The notes below the pieces were generated by a model, which saw only the letters and a program-made list of their open reading frames with translations, was not told the origin of the DNA and searched no databases. A stretch of 6,310 bases of DNA from an uncultured Collinsella sp. (lineage in GTDB: Bacteria; Actinomycetota; Coriobacteriia; Coriobacteriales; Coriobacteriaceae): positions 1 to 6,310 of the forward strand of contig CATYDM010000065.1 of the NCBI GenBank assembly GCA_958405195.1. Direction: 5' to 3'. A program made the translations under genes and the position numbers. Shown piece after piece: positions 5,675 to 6,310 of the stretch. Numbering within the stretch: position 1 is the stretch's first letter; each line of letters opens with the position of its first letter.

Positions 5675-5694
5675 CGAAGAGTCTGAGCTCTTCG
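5675..5694 (+). other. Intercistronic hairpin between EIIB and EIIC
   Basis: CGAAGAG (5675-5681) and CTCTTCG (5688-5694) form a perfect 7-base-pair stem with a 6-base loop. It is the strongest of the three intercistronic hairpins. The following bases (TAGTGTCC) are not U-rich, so read-through into EIIC is expected. It may act as a partial attenuator or an mRNA stability/processing element. Confidence 0.45.
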
Positions 5695-5721
5695 TAGTGT
5701 CCTATTAGGAAAGGGGGATGT

Positions 5722-6310
5722 ATGCTTACCCAAGCAATCCTCATCGGACTTATCGCCGCATTTGGTAAGTTCGACTGCCAGCTCGGTACGCTCTATGCGT
5801 TCCGCCCCATCGTCCTGTGCCCGCTCGTGGGCCTGGTGCTGGGGGACCTGCAGTCCGGCCTCGCGATCGGTGCGAGTCTGGAGCTGCTGTTCATGGGCTC
5901 GATCTCCATCGGCGCCTACGTGCCGCCTGATGAGACGATCGGCGGCGTGCTCGCCTGTGCCTTCGCTATCCAGCTGGGCCAGAGCACCGAGGCAGCTATC
6001 GCGCTTGCCATGCCCATCGCCACGCTGTGCCTTGCCATCAAGAACATCCTCAACGCCGCCCTTCCGATCCTGGTTGACCGCGCCGATGTCTTCTCCGGCC
6101 AGGGCAACCTTAAGGGTGTCTATACGATGCACTTCCTGATCGGTTTCACCGCTATCATCATGGCGTTCCTGCTGTGCTCGCTGTCGTTCTATCTGGGTGC
6201 TGACGCCATCCAGGGCATGCTCGACTTCATCCCGCCCTTTGTCCTTGCTGGCTTTGGCGTTGCCGCCAACATCCTGCCTGCCATGGGCTTCGCCATGCTC
6301 GGCCGCCTGG
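5722..6310 (+). CDS. PTS mannose-family EIIC component (partial, runs off the window)
   Basis: The first 196 residues of a mannose-family EIIC membrane permease; the family is usually about 260 residues, so roughly the last quarter is missing. Hydrophobic segments lie near residues 4-15, 28-40, 45-65, 73-87, 92-117, 136-158 and 171-195. The conserved stretch RPIVLCPLVGLVLGDLQSG (28-46) with SLELLFMGS and IGAYVPPDETIGG matches the ManY-type signature (R-P-L-V ... G-L-x-L-G-D-x-x-x-G ... P-x-D). The ATG at 5722 follows AAGGGGG (5711-5717). An ATG four bases earlier (5718) is in another frame and gives no family match. EIIC and EIID together form the transmembrane sugar path; the EIID gene should start soon after the window end. 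Confidence 0.92.
   Translation, partial: MLTQAILIGLIAAFGKFDCQLGTLYAFRPIVLCPLVGLVLGDLQSGLAIGASLELLFMGSISIGAYVPPDETIGGVLACAFAIQLGQSTEAAIALAMPIATLCLAIKNILNAALPILVDRADVFSGQGNLKGVYTMHFLIGFTAIIMAFLLCSLSFYLGADAIQGMLDFIPPFVLAGFGVAANILPAMGFAMLGRL

Overview
The window reads as a gut actinobacterium of the Collinsella type (Coriobacteriia). This is inferred from the fairly high GC content with C/G-ending codons, clear AGGAG-like ribosome binding sites, and a tightly packed carbohydrate/PTS locus. The genus was judged by eye, not by a search. All supported genes lie on the + strand.

Layout: bases 1 to about 110 are low-complexity G/T-rich then A/C-rich sequence that looks like a contig end, and no gene is supported there. 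An extended -10 promoter candidate (186-194) precedes a small soluble protein of unknown function (232-720). Two tandem GntR/UTRA (HutC subfamily) transcription factors follow (759-1526 and 1511-2224, overlapping by 16 bases). A 195-base regulatory gap (2225-2419) holds a perfect match to the HutC-family operator core GT-N-TA-N-AC, two GGTATCAAA direct repeats (one inside a 19-base dyad) and a hairpin. Then come two SIS-domain sugar-phosphate enzymes (2420-3535 and 3596-4657), followed by mannose-family PTS components EIIA (4704-5123), EIIB (5181-5663) and EIIC (5722 to beyond the window edge). EIID is expected just downstream.

How it fits together: the PTS would import and phosphorylate a sugar or sugar-amine, and the two SIS enzymes would cleave or isomerise the 6-phosphate product. 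The second SIS protein closely resembles FrlB-type fructoselysine-6-phosphate deglycase. It has the Glu/His pair 16 residues apart seen in FrlB, FraB and GlmS, and a matching C-terminal tail. Two SIS deglycases plus a mannose-family PTS is the arrangement of the Salmonella gfr operon for fructoselysine and glucoselysine. Collinsella intestinalis has been reported (recalled, not checked) to consume fructoselysine. The best hypothesis is therefore an Amadori-product (glycated lysine or related amine) utilisation operon under control of one or both GntR/UTRA repressors. The exact substrate cannot be read from sequence alone.
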